Translations under genes and position numbers: made by a program | NCBI GenBank assembly: GCA_964420325.1 | Contig: CAYQSU010000017.1 | Span: forward strand, 1 to 48,223 | Direction: 5' to 3' | DNA length: 48,223 nt | From: CAYQSU01 sp964420325 | Lineage (GTDB): Bacteria; Pseudomonadota; Alphaproteobacteria; Rhodospirillales; Defluviicoccaceae | In this document: positions 24,681 to 32,792 of the stretch, one piece after another | How positions within the stretch are numbered: position 1 is the first letter of the stretch | How the letters are laid out: each line of letters starts with the position of its first letter | Notes under the pieces: model-generated | Database searches by the model: none | What the model was told of the DNA's origin: nothing | What the model saw: the letters and a program-made list of their open reading frames with translations, nothing else

Positions 24681-25398
24681 AGTCGGGGTCGGCGACGCAC
24701 TCGCGAAGCGCCTTTCTGGTGCCTGGCCCGACCTTGCCATCGACGCGCAGGCGATACTTGCCTCGATCCTTCAGGTAGGTCTGCACGCGCTCCACCATCG
24801 GCCTGCCGCCGCGCTCCATCGCCTGCTCGAAGTCCTGGATCGCGGCCTCCTGATCGCCGAGGCGGTTCCGCGCCATCGCCCGGTGGTAAAAGGCGTTGGC
24901 GTGGTTCGGATCAAGGCGGATGGCCGAGTCATAGTCCTGAATCGCACGCGGATGTTGGCCCAGTCCCGCGTACGCTTGGCCTCGATCAACGTAGGCATCC
25001 GGGTTCTTGTCGTTGATGCGGATGACCTGATCGAAGTCGCGGACCGACCTCTCGTGGTCCTCCGCGGCGAGGTGGGCGAGGCCGCGCCCGTAGTAGGCGT
25101 CATAGTAGTTGGGGTCCGCACGCAAAGCGTCGTCGTAGTCGCGGATCGCGAGGTCGTTCTGCCCCATCGTCCGGTAGGCGTCGCCCCGGCTCTTGAACGC
25201 ATTGGTCCGGACCTTCTCGGAGATCAGGGCGGAGCTCAGGGCGCTGGAGCACAGCTCGATCATGCGCGCGGCTTCGACGGCCGGGCTCATCTGGTTGCAC
25301 GCTCTCGCATCCTCCAGCGGTCCGGCGCCCGCGGGACCGGCAAGCCAGACCGGGACAACGATCATCGACGCATACACGAGGGCAGTTGGGCCGCGCAT
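24676..25398 (-). CDS. Exported TPR protein with peptidoglycan-binding-like C-terminus
   Basis: A 240-aa protein. ATG 25398 is preferred because GGAGG sits 8 nt upstream; ATG 25413 is an alternative. A signal peptide (TALVYASMIVVPVWLAGPAG) is followed by about four TPR units between residues 60 and 190, for example NAFKSRGDAYRTMGQNDLAI, YYDAYYGRGLAHLAAEDHE and NPDAYVDRGQAYAGLGQHP. The last about 30 residues (VQTYLKDRGKYRLRVDGKVG followed by PGTRKAL) look like a short PG_binding_1-type module. The final residues contain two Cys (ECVADPDC). Probably a periplasmic scaffold at the cell wall; partner unknown. Confidence 0.8.
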   Translation of the reverse strand: MRGPTALVYASMIVVPVWLAGPAGAGPLEDARACNQMSPAVEAARMIELCSSALSSALISEKVRTNAFKSRGDAYRTMGQNDLAIRDYDDALRADPNYYDAYYGRGLAHLAAEDHERSVRDFDQVIRINDKNPDAYVDRGQAYAGLGQHPRAIQDYDSAIRLDPNHANAFYHRAMARNRLGDQEAAIQDFEQAMERGGRPMVERVQTYLKDRGKYRLRVDGKVGPGTRKALRECVADPDC

Positions 25399-25509
25399 GG
25401 ATGGTGCCTCCATTCCCGATGATGTCTTGACCCTAGCTGCTCACGCGCGGGTTGGCAACCGTGCCCTCCGCCAACGTCATCGGATCTTCACCGCCACGCC
25501 AACGGCCGT

Positions 25510-26205
25510 CTAGCGATCGGCGAACTGGGCGTCGCCGAACAGGATCGAGCGCGTGGTCTCGTCCATCTCGCGACCGAGGTCCATCCTCTGTGGCGGCAGC
25601 TTCAGGCCGCGCTGGACGGCCGGCCGGGCATCGATCGCCTCGAACCACCGCTTCAGGTGCGGGTGGTCGTCCAGGTTCTGGCCCTGTCGGCGCCAAGGCC
25701 GGATCCACGGATAGCAGGCGACGTCGGCGATCGAGTAGTCGCCGGCGAGATACGCCGAGGCGGCGAGGCGGCGGTCCATGACGTGGTAAAGGCGATGGGC
25801 CTCGCGCGTATAGCGGTCGATGGCGTAGGGGATGGCTTCCGGAGCGTAGTGCCGGAAGTGATGGTTCTGACCCAGCATCGGGCCGACGCCGCCCATCTGA
25901 AACATCAGCCACTGGATGACGGCGTAGCGGCCCCGCGAGTCCCGAGGCATCAGCCGCCCCGTCTTCTCCGCGAGGTACATGAGGATGGCGCCGGATTCGA
26001 ACACGGTGATCGGCTCGCCATCCGGACCGTCGTGGTCGACGACGGTGGGAATCCTGTTGTTGGGGTTGAGCTTGAGGTAGGCGGGCTCGAACTGCTCGCC
26101 CCGCGCGATGTCGATCGGAATCACCGTGTAAGGCAGCCCGATCTCCTCGAGCATGATCGACACCTTGAACCCGTTGGGAGTGCTCCAGGTGTAGAGATCG
26201 ATCAT
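25510..26205 (-). CDS. Glutathione S-transferase, Nu-class/YfcG-like
   Basis: A 231-aa GST. The start at ATG 26205 gives MIDLYTWSTPNGFKVSIMLE, the usual beginning of YfcG/Ure2-like enzymes whose TxxTPNG loop contacts glutathione instead of a catalytic Tyr or Ser. NPNNRIPTVVDHDGPDGEPI and FESGAILMYLAEKTG form the cis-Pro and glutathione Ser/Glu sites. The helical C-terminal domain includes FQMGGVGPMLGQNHHFRHYA and YLAGDYSIADVACYPWI (the N-capping Asp motif). Likely a disulfide-bond reductase or peroxidase using glutathione. The reading frame is open further upstream, but that extension has no family similarity. Confidence 0.92.
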   Translation of the reverse strand: MIDLYTWSTPNGFKVSIMLEEIGLPYTVIPIDIARGEQFEPAYLKLNPNNRIPTVVDHDGPDGEPITVFESGAILMYLAEKTGRLMPRDSRGRYAVIQWLMFQMGGVGPMLGQNHHFRHYAPEAIPYAIDRYTREAHRLYHVMDRRLAASAYLAGDYSIADVACYPWIRPWRRQGQNLDDHPHLKRWFEAIDARPAVQRGLKLPPQRMDLGREMDETTRSILFGDAQFADR

Positions 26206-26303
26206 TGCCGTCGTCCTTTTCGGCTGCTGGCCGCACCTGGGGGCCGAACCAGCCGGCTCTGTTTCGAGGGGTCGCGCCTCTGCCTTCGTGTTCCTTGCGA
26301 GGT

Positions 26304-26309
26304 TATAGT
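26304..26309 (+). promoter_or_regulatory. Candidate -10 element for the DUF4170 gene
   Basis: TATAGT in the only A+T-rich patch of the 143-bp divergent spacer, 40 bp before the DUF4170 start. I see no convincing -35 box at 16-18 bp. Read on the other strand the same patch gives TATAAC, so it may serve the GST gene as well. Confidence 0.25.
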
Positions 26310-26348
26310 AATCTCGCCGGACGCGCCACCGACCTCGGAGCATGACCC

Positions 26349-26576
26349 ATGGGCAAGCCCCTACTGCACCTCGTCTTCGGCGGGCGGGTCCGGGACCCCC
26401 GCGGGGTCGACTTCGTCGACCCCGACGCCCTCGACATCGTCGGCATCTTTCCGAGCTACGCGGACGCCCTGAAGGCGTGGCACGCCGTCAGCCGGCGCTA
26501 CATCGACGACGCCGACATCAAGTACGTCATCGTCCATTTGCACCGGCTCTTGGAACCCGACCAGCAACAGACCTGA
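26349..26576 (+). CDS. DUF4170 domain protein
   Basis: A 75-aa soluble protein of the alphaproteobacterial DUF4170 family. MGKPLLHLVFGGRV, the DIVGIFPSYADALKAWHAVS block and the closing KYVIVHLHRLLEP match the family pattern over the whole length. Function is unknown. It is a single gene, divergent from the GST and convergent with thrH (6 nt between stops). It contains a local CG-rich palindromic run around GTCGACTTCGTCGACCCCGA that reflects codon content. Confidence 0.85.
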   Translation: MGKPLLHLVFGGRVRDPRGVDFVDPDALDIVGIFPSYADALKAWHAVSRRYIDDADIKYVIVHLHRLLEPDQQQT

Positions 26577-26582
26577 GCCGGG

Positions 26583-27200
26583 TCAGGGCGTCGGCTCGGC
26601 GACGGCTTCGCCGAAGGCCGCCTTGGCAAGCGCGCCATAGGTCCGAACCACCGGAAACTGCGGAAACTCGCGGCAGACGTTGTCGGGCGCGCGGAACAGG
26701 ATGCCGCGATCGGCCTCCGCCAGCATCGCGGTGTCGTTGTAGGAGTCGCCGACGGCGACGACCCGGAAGCCGAGGCGGCGGAAGGCCTGCACGGCAGCGC
26801 GCTTGTGATCGTGCATGCGCAGCCGATAGCCGGCGATGGAGCCCGCGGCGTCGACCTCCAGGCGGTGGCAGAACAGCGTCGGCCAGCCGAGCTGGCGCAT
26901 CAGCGGCGCCGCGAACTCGTAGAACGTGTCCGAAAGGATGATCACCGGCGCCTGCCGGCGCGCCGAGTCGAGAAAGGCGCGGGCGCCGGCGAGCGGCCGC
27001 ATGCCGCCGATCACCGTCTGGATGTCCGCAAGCGTCATGCCGAGCCTGGACAGGATCGTCAGACGGTGGCGCATCAACTCGTCGTAGTCGGGAACGTCGC
27101 GGGTGGTGAGCCGCAGCGCGTCGACGCCGGTGGTCTCGGCGACGGCGATCCACACCTCGGGGACGAGAACCCCTTCAAGGTCCAAGCATACGAGTTCCAC
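26583..27200 (-). CDS. thrH: Phosphoserine phosphatase / homoserine phosphotransferase
   Basis: A 205-aa HAD-family enzyme of the ThrH type, which dephosphorylates phosphoserine and can transfer the phosphate to homoserine. From GTG 27200 the product begins MELVCLDLEGVLVPEVW, the family start with DxE in place of the usual DxD nucleophile motif. PVIILSDTFYEFAAPLMRQL carries the HAD motif II Ser/Thr. LRMHDHKRAAVQAFRRLGF has the motif III Lys, and VAVGDSYNDTAMLAEAD is motif IV. GTG 27227 is a possible earlier start with an AGGA box. It may complete serine biosynthesis or bypass ThrB. It is the last gene of a leftward nyn-udg-thrH series. Confidence 0.9.
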   Translation of the reverse strand: MELVCLDLEGVLVPEVWIAVAETTGVDALRLTTRDVPDYDELMRHRLTILSRLGMTLADIQTVIGGMRPLAGARAFLDSARRQAPVIILSDTFYEFAAPLMRQLGWPTLFCHRLEVDAAGSIAGYRLRMHDHKRAAVQAFRRLGFRVVAVGDSYNDTAMLAEADRGILFRAPDNVCREFPQFPVVRTYGALAKAAFGEAVAEPTP

Positions 27201-27272
27201 GCTCGCCCCCGAGACAGCGGTGATCACGCCGTTCCTATAGCAGCCCCCTCTTTCGCGCGGCAATCGCCAACT

Positions 27273-27911
27273 TCAGGGGCGGGCGCGACCGAGGACGGCG
27301 GCGAACACGCTCTCGAACATCGCCGGCGTGAGGCGGCCGGTGTTGGTGTTCTGGCGGGAGCAGTGGTAGCTGTCCGCCAGCAGGACGCCGTTGGCGAGGC
27401 GGTGGACGACACCGTGGCCGAACGGATAGCCGGCCTTGCGCAGGTCGAGGGCGGCAAGCACCGCGCCGTGAGCGAGGGCGCCGAGCGACACGATCGCCGT
27501 CAGCCGCTCGAGCCCCTCGATTTCGGACGCGAGAAAGGTCCGGCAGCGGGAGACCTCCTCGCCCGTCGGGCGGTTCTCCGGCGGCACGCAGCGCACCGCG
27601 TTGGTGATCCGGCAGCCGATGAGCCTGAGACCGTCGTCGGCGCGGCCGCCGTAGACGCCTTCGGCAAGCCCATGCCGGATCAGGGTGCGATAGAGAAGAT
27701 CGCCCGCGGCGTCGCCGGTGAACGGCCGTCCGGTGCGGTTCGCGCCTTTGCGTCCCGGCGCCAGGCCGACAATCAGGAGCCACGCGTCCTTCGGCCCGAA
27801 CGACGGCACCGGCGCGTTGTGCCACCCTGGCCACAGCCGACGGTTCTCCTCGCGAAAGGCCTCGAGCCGCGGGCACAGCGGGCAGTCGCGGGCGGGCCCG
27901 GCCGCGACCAT
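27273..27911 (-). CDS. Family 5 uracil-DNA glycosylase (UdgB type)
   Basis: A 212-aa base-excision repair enzyme. CPLCPRLEAFREENR at the start includes two of the Cys ligands expected for the 4Fe-4S cluster. Motif A is GLAPGRKGANRTGRPFTGDA, lacking the Asp/Asn water-activating residue at the usual place, as is typical of family 5. ITNAVRCVPPENRP supplies more cluster Cys. The intercalation motif is YHCSRQNTNTGRLT, where many homologues have HPSRQNT. ATG 27911 starts 11 nt after the upstream NYN gene ends. It removes uracil and probably other deaminated bases such as hypoxanthine. Confidence 0.92.
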   Translation of the reverse strand: MVAAGPARDCPLCPRLEAFREENRRLWPGWHNAPVPSFGPKDAWLLIVGLAPGRKGANRTGRPFTGDAAGDLLYRTLIRHGLAEGVYGGRADDGLRLIGCRITNAVRCVPPENRPTGEEVSRCRTFLASEIEGLERLTAIVSLGALAHGAVLAALDLRKAGYPFGHGVVHRLANGVLLADSYHCSRQNTNTGRLTPAMFESVFAAVLGRARP

Positions 27912-27922
27912 GATGCCGCCGG

Positions 27923-28588
27923 TCAGGCGCTCTCGTAGATCCCGGCGGCCGTACTCTCCGCGGACTCCTCCGGGCCGGCGGCGCCGCGACCGGTGGCCGG
28001 CTTCTCCGCGACCGTGTGCGCCGCCTGGCGGGCGGCGGCGGCGCGGTCCTCGCGGCCGGGAAGGACGCGCTCGATGCTCGGCTGGAGTTCCTGGAGCTCG
28101 AGGAACTCGTCCGCTTGACGGCGCAACTCGTCGGCGACCATCGGCGGCTGCGACCGGATGGTGCTGACCACGGTGACACGCACGCCGCGGCGCTGGATGG
28201 CTTCGACCAGGCGCCGGAAGTCGCCGTCGCCGGAGAACAGCACAGCGTGATCGAGGTGCTCGGCCATCTCCATCGCGTCGATGGCCAGCTCGATGTCCAT
28301 GTTGCCCTTGATCTTCCGGCGCCCGGACGCGTCGGTGAACTCCTTGGTGGGCTTGGTCACCATGGTGTAGCCGTTGTAGTCGAGCCAATCGATCAGCGGC
28401 CGGATCGGGGAGTACTCCTGGTCCTCGACGAGAGCGGTATAGTAGAAGGCGCGGATCAGATGGCCTTTGGCGGCGAACAGCTCGAGCAGCCGCTTGTAAT
28501 CGATGTCGAAGCCGAGCGCGCGTGCCGCGGCATACAGGTTCGATCCGTCGATGAACAGCGCCAATCGTTCCTGGGGATAAAAAATCAT
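27923..28588 (-). CDS. NYN-domain (LabA/PIN-like) RNase
   Basis: A 221-aa protein. The NYN nuclease domain occupies residues 5-165 with the acidic metal-binding positions LALFIDGSNLYAAARALGFD, KIKGNMDIELAIDAMEMAEH and AVLFSGDGDFRRLVEAIQRR. The last about 50 residues are Ala/Glu-rich and disordered. ATG 28588 follows AAGGA. NYN proteins of this LabA-like group lie upstream of folK-rpoZ-rsh in many alphaproteobacteria, and an RNA-processing role is likely from the fold. The target is unknown. It heads a leftward series with the UDG 11 nt downstream. Confidence 0.88.
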   Translation of the reverse strand: MIFYPQERLALFIDGSNLYAAARALGFDIDYKRLLELFAAKGHLIRAFYYTALVEDQEYSPIRPLIDWLDYNGYTMVTKPTKEFTDASGRRKIKGNMDIELAIDAMEMAEHLDHAVLFSGDGDFRRLVEAIQRRGVRVTVVSTIRSQPPMVADELRRQADEFLELQELQPSIERVLPGREDRAAAARQAAHTVAEKPATGRGAAGPEESAESTAAGIYESA

Positions 28589-28645
28589 CGCCCAATGTCC
28601 TTTTCATAATCACCAGCGTGCGACGGTATCGCCTGGCGCACGCAT

Positions 28646-28670
28646 GCGAGCCGCAGAATGCTCGGCTCGC
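28646..28670. repeat. Perfect 8-bp inverted repeat upstream of nyn/folK
   Basis: GCGAGCCG and CGGCTCGC separated by 9 nt, followed on the + strand by the A+T-rich ACCATATTTCTTAG. It lies in the 168-bp divergent spacer between nyn and folK. It could be an operator, or a stem in the leader of either transcript; no plus-strand gene ends here, so a terminator role is unlikely. Confidence 0.35.
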
Positions 28671-28756
28671 ACCATATTTCTTAGGGCTGCCTTCGTCTAA
28701 CGTAGGGAAGCCGGGGCAGGCCTGCAAGAGAGACACCTGAGCGGGCGGAGGGAGAG

Positions 28757-29281
28757 ATGGACGAAGCGATTTTCGTCGGCATCGGCGCCAATCTTCGGAG
28801 CCCCGCGTGCGGCTCGCCGCTGGCAACGTGCATGGCCGCCGTGGACGCGATGGCGAGGGTCGGGATCAGCGTCCGGCGGCTCTCGCGATGGTATCGCAGC
28901 CGGCCGGTGCCGGCCTCGGATCAGCCGACCTTCGTCAACGGCGTGGCGAGTGTCGCGACGCCGCTGTCGCCTCCCGGGCTGCTCGCCGCCTTGCACGCGA
29001 TCGAGGTCGATTTCGGCCGCGTCCGCCGTCGGCGCAACGAAGCCAGAGTCCTTGACCTGGATCTCCTCGCCTACGGCAGCCGCGTCACCCGTCCCGGGGA
29101 TGCCCTTGTGCTGCCGCATCCGCGCATGCACCAACGCGCCTTCGTGTTGATGCCTCTCGCCGAGCTTGCGCCGGACTGGGTGCATCCCCGCCTCGGCGTG
29201 GCCGTCAGCCAACTCGCCGCCGTCGTGGCGAGGGAGGAGATGCTGGGCCCCATCGAGCCTGAGCCGGCCGGCAGGGCCTGA
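28757..29281 (+). CDS. folK: Hydroxymethyldihydropterin pyrophosphokinase
   Basis: A 174-aa HPPK of folate biosynthesis, transferring pyrophosphate from ATP to 6-hydroxymethyl-7,8-dihydropterin. FVGIGANLRSP starts the fold. RLSRWYRSRPVPASDQPTFVNGV is the pterin/ATP loop region. RNEARVLDLDLLAYG carries the metal-binding Asp pair, and LVLPHPRMHQRAFVLMPLAE is the C-terminal signature. ATG 28757 follows GCGGAGGGAGAG. It is the first gene of the rightward block that continues to recO, but rpoZ has its own promoter 16 nt after the folK stop. Confidence 0.95.
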   Translation: MDEAIFVGIGANLRSPACGSPLATCMAAVDAMARVGISVRRLSRWYRSRPVPASDQPTFVNGVASVATPLSPPGLLAALHAIEVDFGRVRRRRNEARVLDLDLLAYGSRVTRPGDALVLPHPRMHQRAFVLMPLAELAPDWVHPRLGVAVSQLAAVVAREEMLGPIEPEPAGRA

Positions 29282-29296
29282 TCCTCCAGCATCTGC

Positions 29297-29325
29297 TTGA
29301 GCGGATGACCCGGCCGAAATATAAG
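29297..29325 (+). promoter_or_regulatory. Sigma-70-type promoter for rpoZ-rsh
   Basis: TTGAGC (29297-29302), a 17-bp spacer and TATAAG (29320-29325). The predicted start near 29332 gives a leader of about 35 nt to the rpoZ ATG at 29367, with GAGGGAA as ribosome-binding site. It is the best-looking promoter in the window. Confidence 0.55.
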
Positions 29326-29366
29326 CTATATTAAGGTAGAGATCCGTACATTAGAGGGAAGCTCAG

Positions 29367-29813
29367 ATGGCTCGCGTAACCGTTGAAGACTGTGTCGAAC
29401 GCGTTCCGAACCGCTTCGAGCTGGTCATGCTGGCGGCACAAAGGGCGCGCAACATCGGTGCCGGCGCGCCGCCCGCCGTTGATCGGGACAACGACAAGAA
29501 CCCGGTGATCGCGCTGAGGGAGATCGCGGAAGCCGCGGTCTCGCTCGAGGAGGTCAAGACCAACCTGATCCAGAGCCTGCAGAAGGTCGTGGAGGTCGAG
29601 GAACCGGGTGACGACGAGCTGAACCTGGTCGCCATTCAGGACGAGCTCGGTAGCGAGCGGCCGGAGCCGGAGCCGTTGGAGGAAATGGCCGAGAACGGAC
29701 TCCACCTTGAAGGGGAGGACGAGGAAGAGATCGGAGAGGGTGAGGATATTTTCCCCGAAAGCGGGGCCTTCGAGGACATCGGGTCTCGGGACGAGGACCC
29801 GGAGAAGAGCTGA
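29367..29813 (+). CDS. rpoZ: RNA polymerase omega subunit
   Basis: A 148-aa omega subunit. MARVTVEDCVERVPNRFELVMLAAQRARNI is the conserved N-terminal half that clamps the beta-prime C-terminus and contributes to the ppGpp site in proteobacteria. The family core ends near residue 65. The remaining about 80 residues form a strongly acidic tail (EEMAENGLHLEGEDEEEIGE and onward) that is longer than in E. coli omega (91 aa) and typical in kind for alphaproteobacteria. The next gene, rsh, makes ppGpp, and the two are 40 nt apart. Confidence 0.95.
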   Translation: MARVTVEDCVERVPNRFELVMLAAQRARNIGAGAPPAVDRDNDKNPVIALREIAEAAVSLEEVKTNLIQSLQKVVEVEEPGDDELNLVAIQDELGSERPEPEPLEEMAENGLHLEGEDEEEIGEGEDIFPESGAFEDIGSRDEDPEKS

Positions 29814-29853
29814 CGGGGCGGGGGCGTGGAGGTGCGCCCGGGTCGGGAACGCC

Positions 29854-32007
29854 ATGATTCGGCAATATGAACTGGTCGAAAAAGTCAAGGCTTACGACAA
29901 GAACGTCGACGAGGACTTCCTGAACCGCGGGTACGTGTTCGCCATGAAGGCGCACGGCTCGCAGCTTCGCGCCAGCGGCGATCCCTATTTCTCGCACCCG
30001 ATCGAGGTCGCGGGTATTCTGACCCGCTACCGGCTCGATGCCTCGACCATCGTCACCGCCCTCCTCCACGACACCATCGAGGACACCGCGGCGACCGTCG
30101 AGGATATCCGCAAGCACTTCGGCGACGAGGTCTCGCGGCTGGTGAGCGGCGTGACCAAGCTCGCCCGCATCGAGCTGCAGAACGAAAGCACCAAGCAGGC
30201 CGAGAACTTCCGCAAGCTCGTCCTGGCCATGTCGGACGACATTCGGGTTCTGCTCGTCAAGCTCGCCGACCGGCTGCACAACATGCGCACGCTGCAGTTC
30301 ATCAAGGACCCCTCGCGGCGGCGGCGCATCGCCAACGAGACGATGGACATCTACGCGCCCTTGTCCGCGCGCATCGGCATGCACGAGATGCAGGAGGAGC
30401 TCGAGGATCTGGCGTTCGCCGAGATCAACCCCGATGCCCGCAACTCGGTGATCGCCCGCCTCAACTTCCTCCGCGAGCAGAGCGGCGATCTGGTGTCGAC
30501 GATCGTCCAGGAGTTGCGCCAGACGTTGAACCAGGCCGGGCTGCGCGCGGCGGTGATGGGGCGCGAGAAGACCCCGTACTCGATCTGGCTCAAGATGCAG
30601 AGACGCGACGTCGGCTTCGAGGACCTGTGCGACGTCATGGCGTTCCGCATCGTCGTCGGCTCGGTCGACGACTGCTATCGGGCGCTGGGGATCGTGCATG
30701 CCGCGCACCCCGTCGTGCCCGGCCGGTTCAAGGACTACATCTCGACGCCGAAGCCGAACGGCTACCAGTCCCTGCACACGGCCGTGCTCGGCCCGCAGAA
30801 CCACCGCATCGAGATCCAGATCCGCACCCGCGAGATGCACGAGGTCGCCGAGTACGGCGTCGCCGCCCACTGGATGTACAAGCAGGGCCTGGATTCGGTG
30901 GAAGGGCGACAGTACCGCTGGGTGCGCCAGCTCCTCGACATCCTGGACCAGGTCGGCGAGCCCGACGAGTTCCTTCAGCACACCCGGTTGGAGATGTTCC
31001 AGGATCAGGTCTTCGCCTTCACTCCGAAAGGCGATCTGTTCGGCCTGCCCAGCGGCGCGACGCCCGTGGATTTTGCCTACGCCGTCCACTCCGAGATCGG
31101 CGACGCCTGCGTCGGCGCCAAGATCAACGGCAAGTTGATGCCGCTCCGGACGCAGCTGCGCAACGGCGACCAGGTCGAGATCATTACGTCCAAGGCGCAG
31201 ACGCCGTCGCCGACCTGGGAGAAGTTCGTCGTCACCGGCAAGGCACGGGCGCGGATCCGCCGATTCATCCGGTCGAAGGAACGCGAGCAGTTCCTCGGCC
31301 TCGGCCGGTCGATGGTGCAGAAGGCGTTTCGCGGCGAGGGCTACGAGTACTACGACAAGGCGCTCGAGGGCGTGCTCAAGAACTTCAAGCAGGCGAGCAT
31401 CGAGGACCTGCTGTCGCAGGTGGGCGCCGGCTACATCTCCGCGCGGTCGGTGGTCGAGGCGGTCTTTCCCGGCATCAAGAAGCCGAAGACCTTCTACGAG
31501 AAGGTGGTGCCGCTGGCCTATGTCCGTCGCCGCAGGACGCGCGAGGACAAGGGGCCGGCGATCCCGATCCGCGGGCTCATTCCGGGCATGGCGCTTCACT
31601 ACGCCGGCTGCTGCCACCCGCTGCCGGGCGATCGCATCGTCGGCATCGTCACCACCGGCAAGGGCGTGACCATTCACACCATCGACTGCGAGTCGCTGGA
31701 GGCCTTCTCCGACACGCCCGAGCGCTGGATCGACGTTTCCTGGGAGGAGGAAGGCGACGGCGCGGTGAGCCACGTCGGCCGCATCCAGCTCACGGTCGTC
31801 AACGAGCCGGGAACGCTCGGCAGCCTGACGACGATCATCGGCAAGAACGATGGCAACATCACCAATCTCAAGGTCGTCAACCGCACGGCGCAGTTCTTCG
31901 ACATGATGATCGACATCGAGGTTCGCGACGTCAGGCACCTCACCAACATCATCGCGGCGCTGCGGGCGACGCCGGTCGTCAACTCGGTCGACCGCGCCTA
32001 CGGCTGA
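29854..32007 (+). CDS. rsh: Bifunctional (p)ppGpp synthetase/hydrolase
   Basis: A 717-aa Rel/SpoT homologue and probably the only long RSH of the cell, as in most alphaproteobacteria. The HD hydrolase domain (about 20-200) has GSQLRASGDPYFSHPIEVA, TALLHDTIEDT with the HD pair, and LVKLADRLHNMRTL, all intact. The synthetase domain (about 230-370) includes GREKTPYSIWLKMQRR, FEDLCDVMAFRIVV and PKPNGYQSLHTAV. The TGS domain (VFAFTPKGDLFGLPSGATPV) and the C-terminal zinc-finger and ACT regions (HYAGCCHPLPGDRIVG, ELTIIG-like LTTIIGKNDGNI) follow. Both activities are therefore expected. ATG 29854 is used, as MIRQYELVEKVKAYD is the normal start. pdxJ begins 35 nt downstream. Confidence 0.96.
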   Translation: MIRQYELVEKVKAYDKNVDEDFLNRGYVFAMKAHGSQLRASGDPYFSHPIEVAGILTRYRLDASTIVTALLHDTIEDTAATVEDIRKHFGDEVSRLVSGVTKLARIELQNESTKQAENFRKLVLAMSDDIRVLLVKLADRLHNMRTLQFIKDPSRRRRIANETMDIYAPLSARIGMHEMQEELEDLAFAEINPDARNSVIARLNFLREQSGDLVSTIVQELRQTLNQAGLRAAVMGREKTPYSIWLKMQRRDVGFEDLCDVMAFRIVVGSVDDCYRALGIVHAAHPVVPGRFKDYISTPKPNGYQSLHTAVLGPQNHRIEIQIRTREMHEVAEYGVAAHWMYKQGLDSVEGRQYRWVRQLLDILDQVGEPDEFLQHTRLEMFQDQVFAFTPKGDLFGLPSGATPVDFAYAVHSEIGDACVGAKINGKLMPLRTQLRNGDQVEIITSKAQTPSPTWEKFVVTGKARARIRRFIRSKEREQFLGLGRSMVQKAFRGEGYEYYDKALEGVLKNFKQASIEDLLSQVGAGYISARSVVEAVFPGIKKPKTFYEKVVPLAYVRRRRTREDKGPAIPIRGLIPGMALHYAGCCHPLPGDRIVGIVTTGKGVTIHTIDCESLEAFSDTPERWIDVSWEEEGDGAVSHVGRIQLTVVNEPGTLGSLTTIIGKNDGNITNLKVVNRTAQFFDMMIDIEVRDVRHLTNIIAALRATPVVNSVDRAYG

Positions 32008-32042
32008 CGCCGATCCGGCCGGACCCGCTCCGAGATCGTCGA

Positions 32043-32783
32043 ATGACCCAGCACCTGCGCCTCGGTGTCAACATCGACCACGTCGCCACGCTCCGCAATG
32101 CCCGGGGCGGCACCCATCCGGAGCCGCTCAGGGCCGCCCGTCTCGCCATTGCCGCCGGGGCCGACGGCATCACCGCCCATCTGCGCGAGGATCGCCGCCA
32201 TGTCACCGACGACGACGTCGCGGAACTCGCCCGCGAGATCGCGGCGCCGCTCAACCTGGAGATGGCGGCCACCGACGAGATGGTCGAGATCGCGCTGCGG
32301 CACCGGCCTCACGCCGCCTGCATCGTGCCCGAGCGCCGGCAGGAGCGGACCACCGAAGGCGGCATCGACGCCGCGGGCGCATTCGAGCGGCTGCGACCCG
32401 CCGTGCGCAGGTTGAACGGCGCCGGCATCCGGGTCTCGCTGTTCGTCGAGCCGGCCGTGGAACAGCTCGACGCCGCCCGCGATCTGGAGGCGGCGGCGGT
32501 GGAGCTCCACACCGGCCGCTACTGCGGGGAGACCGGCGAAGGGCGGGCCGAGGAGCTCGGCCGCCTGCGCAAGGCGGCCGCCTACGCGCGGGCCATCGGT
32601 CTCGAGTGCCACGCCGGACACGGCCTCCGCTTCGACAACGTCGGGCCGATCGCGGCGATCGCGGAGATCGTCGAGCTCAACATCGGCCACTTCCTCGTCG
32701 GCGAGGCGGTGTTCCTGGGGCTCGAGGCCAGCGTCCGCGAGATGCGCCGGCGCATGGATGCGGCGCGAACGGCCGCGGGCTAG
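32043..32783 (+). CDS. pdxJ: Pyridoxine 5'-phosphate synthase
   Basis: A 246-aa TIM-barrel enzyme that joins 3-amino-2-oxopropyl phosphate and deoxyxylulose 5-phosphate in vitamin B6 synthesis. LGVNIDHVATLRNARGG starts the barrel, with the catalytic His. ITAHLREDRRHVTDDDV, CIVPERRQERTTEGG, VSLFVEPAVEQL, ELHTGRYC, CHAGHGLRFDNV and ELNIGHFLVGEAVFLGL match the phosphate-binding and active-site strands. ATG 32043 is the start. pdxJ and acpS (9 nt apart) follow rsh in the standard order. Confidence 0.97.
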   Translation: MTQHLRLGVNIDHVATLRNARGGTHPEPLRAARLAIAAGADGITAHLREDRRHVTDDDVAELAREIAAPLNLEMAATDEMVEIALRHRPHAACIVPERRQERTTEGGIDAAGAFERLRPAVRRLNGAGIRVSLFVEPAVEQLDAARDLEAAAVELHTGRYCGETGEGRAEELGRLRKAAAYARAIGLECHAGHGLRFDNVGPIAAIAEIVELNIGHFLVGEAVFLGLEASVREMRRRMDAARTAAG

Positions 32784-32792
32784 GCGCGGCGG

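Noticed and set aside
27912..28826. Upstream extension of the UDG reading frame across the NYN gene
   Set aside because: The UDG family starts near CPLCPRLEAF; the extension overlaps a well-supported NYN gene in another frame.
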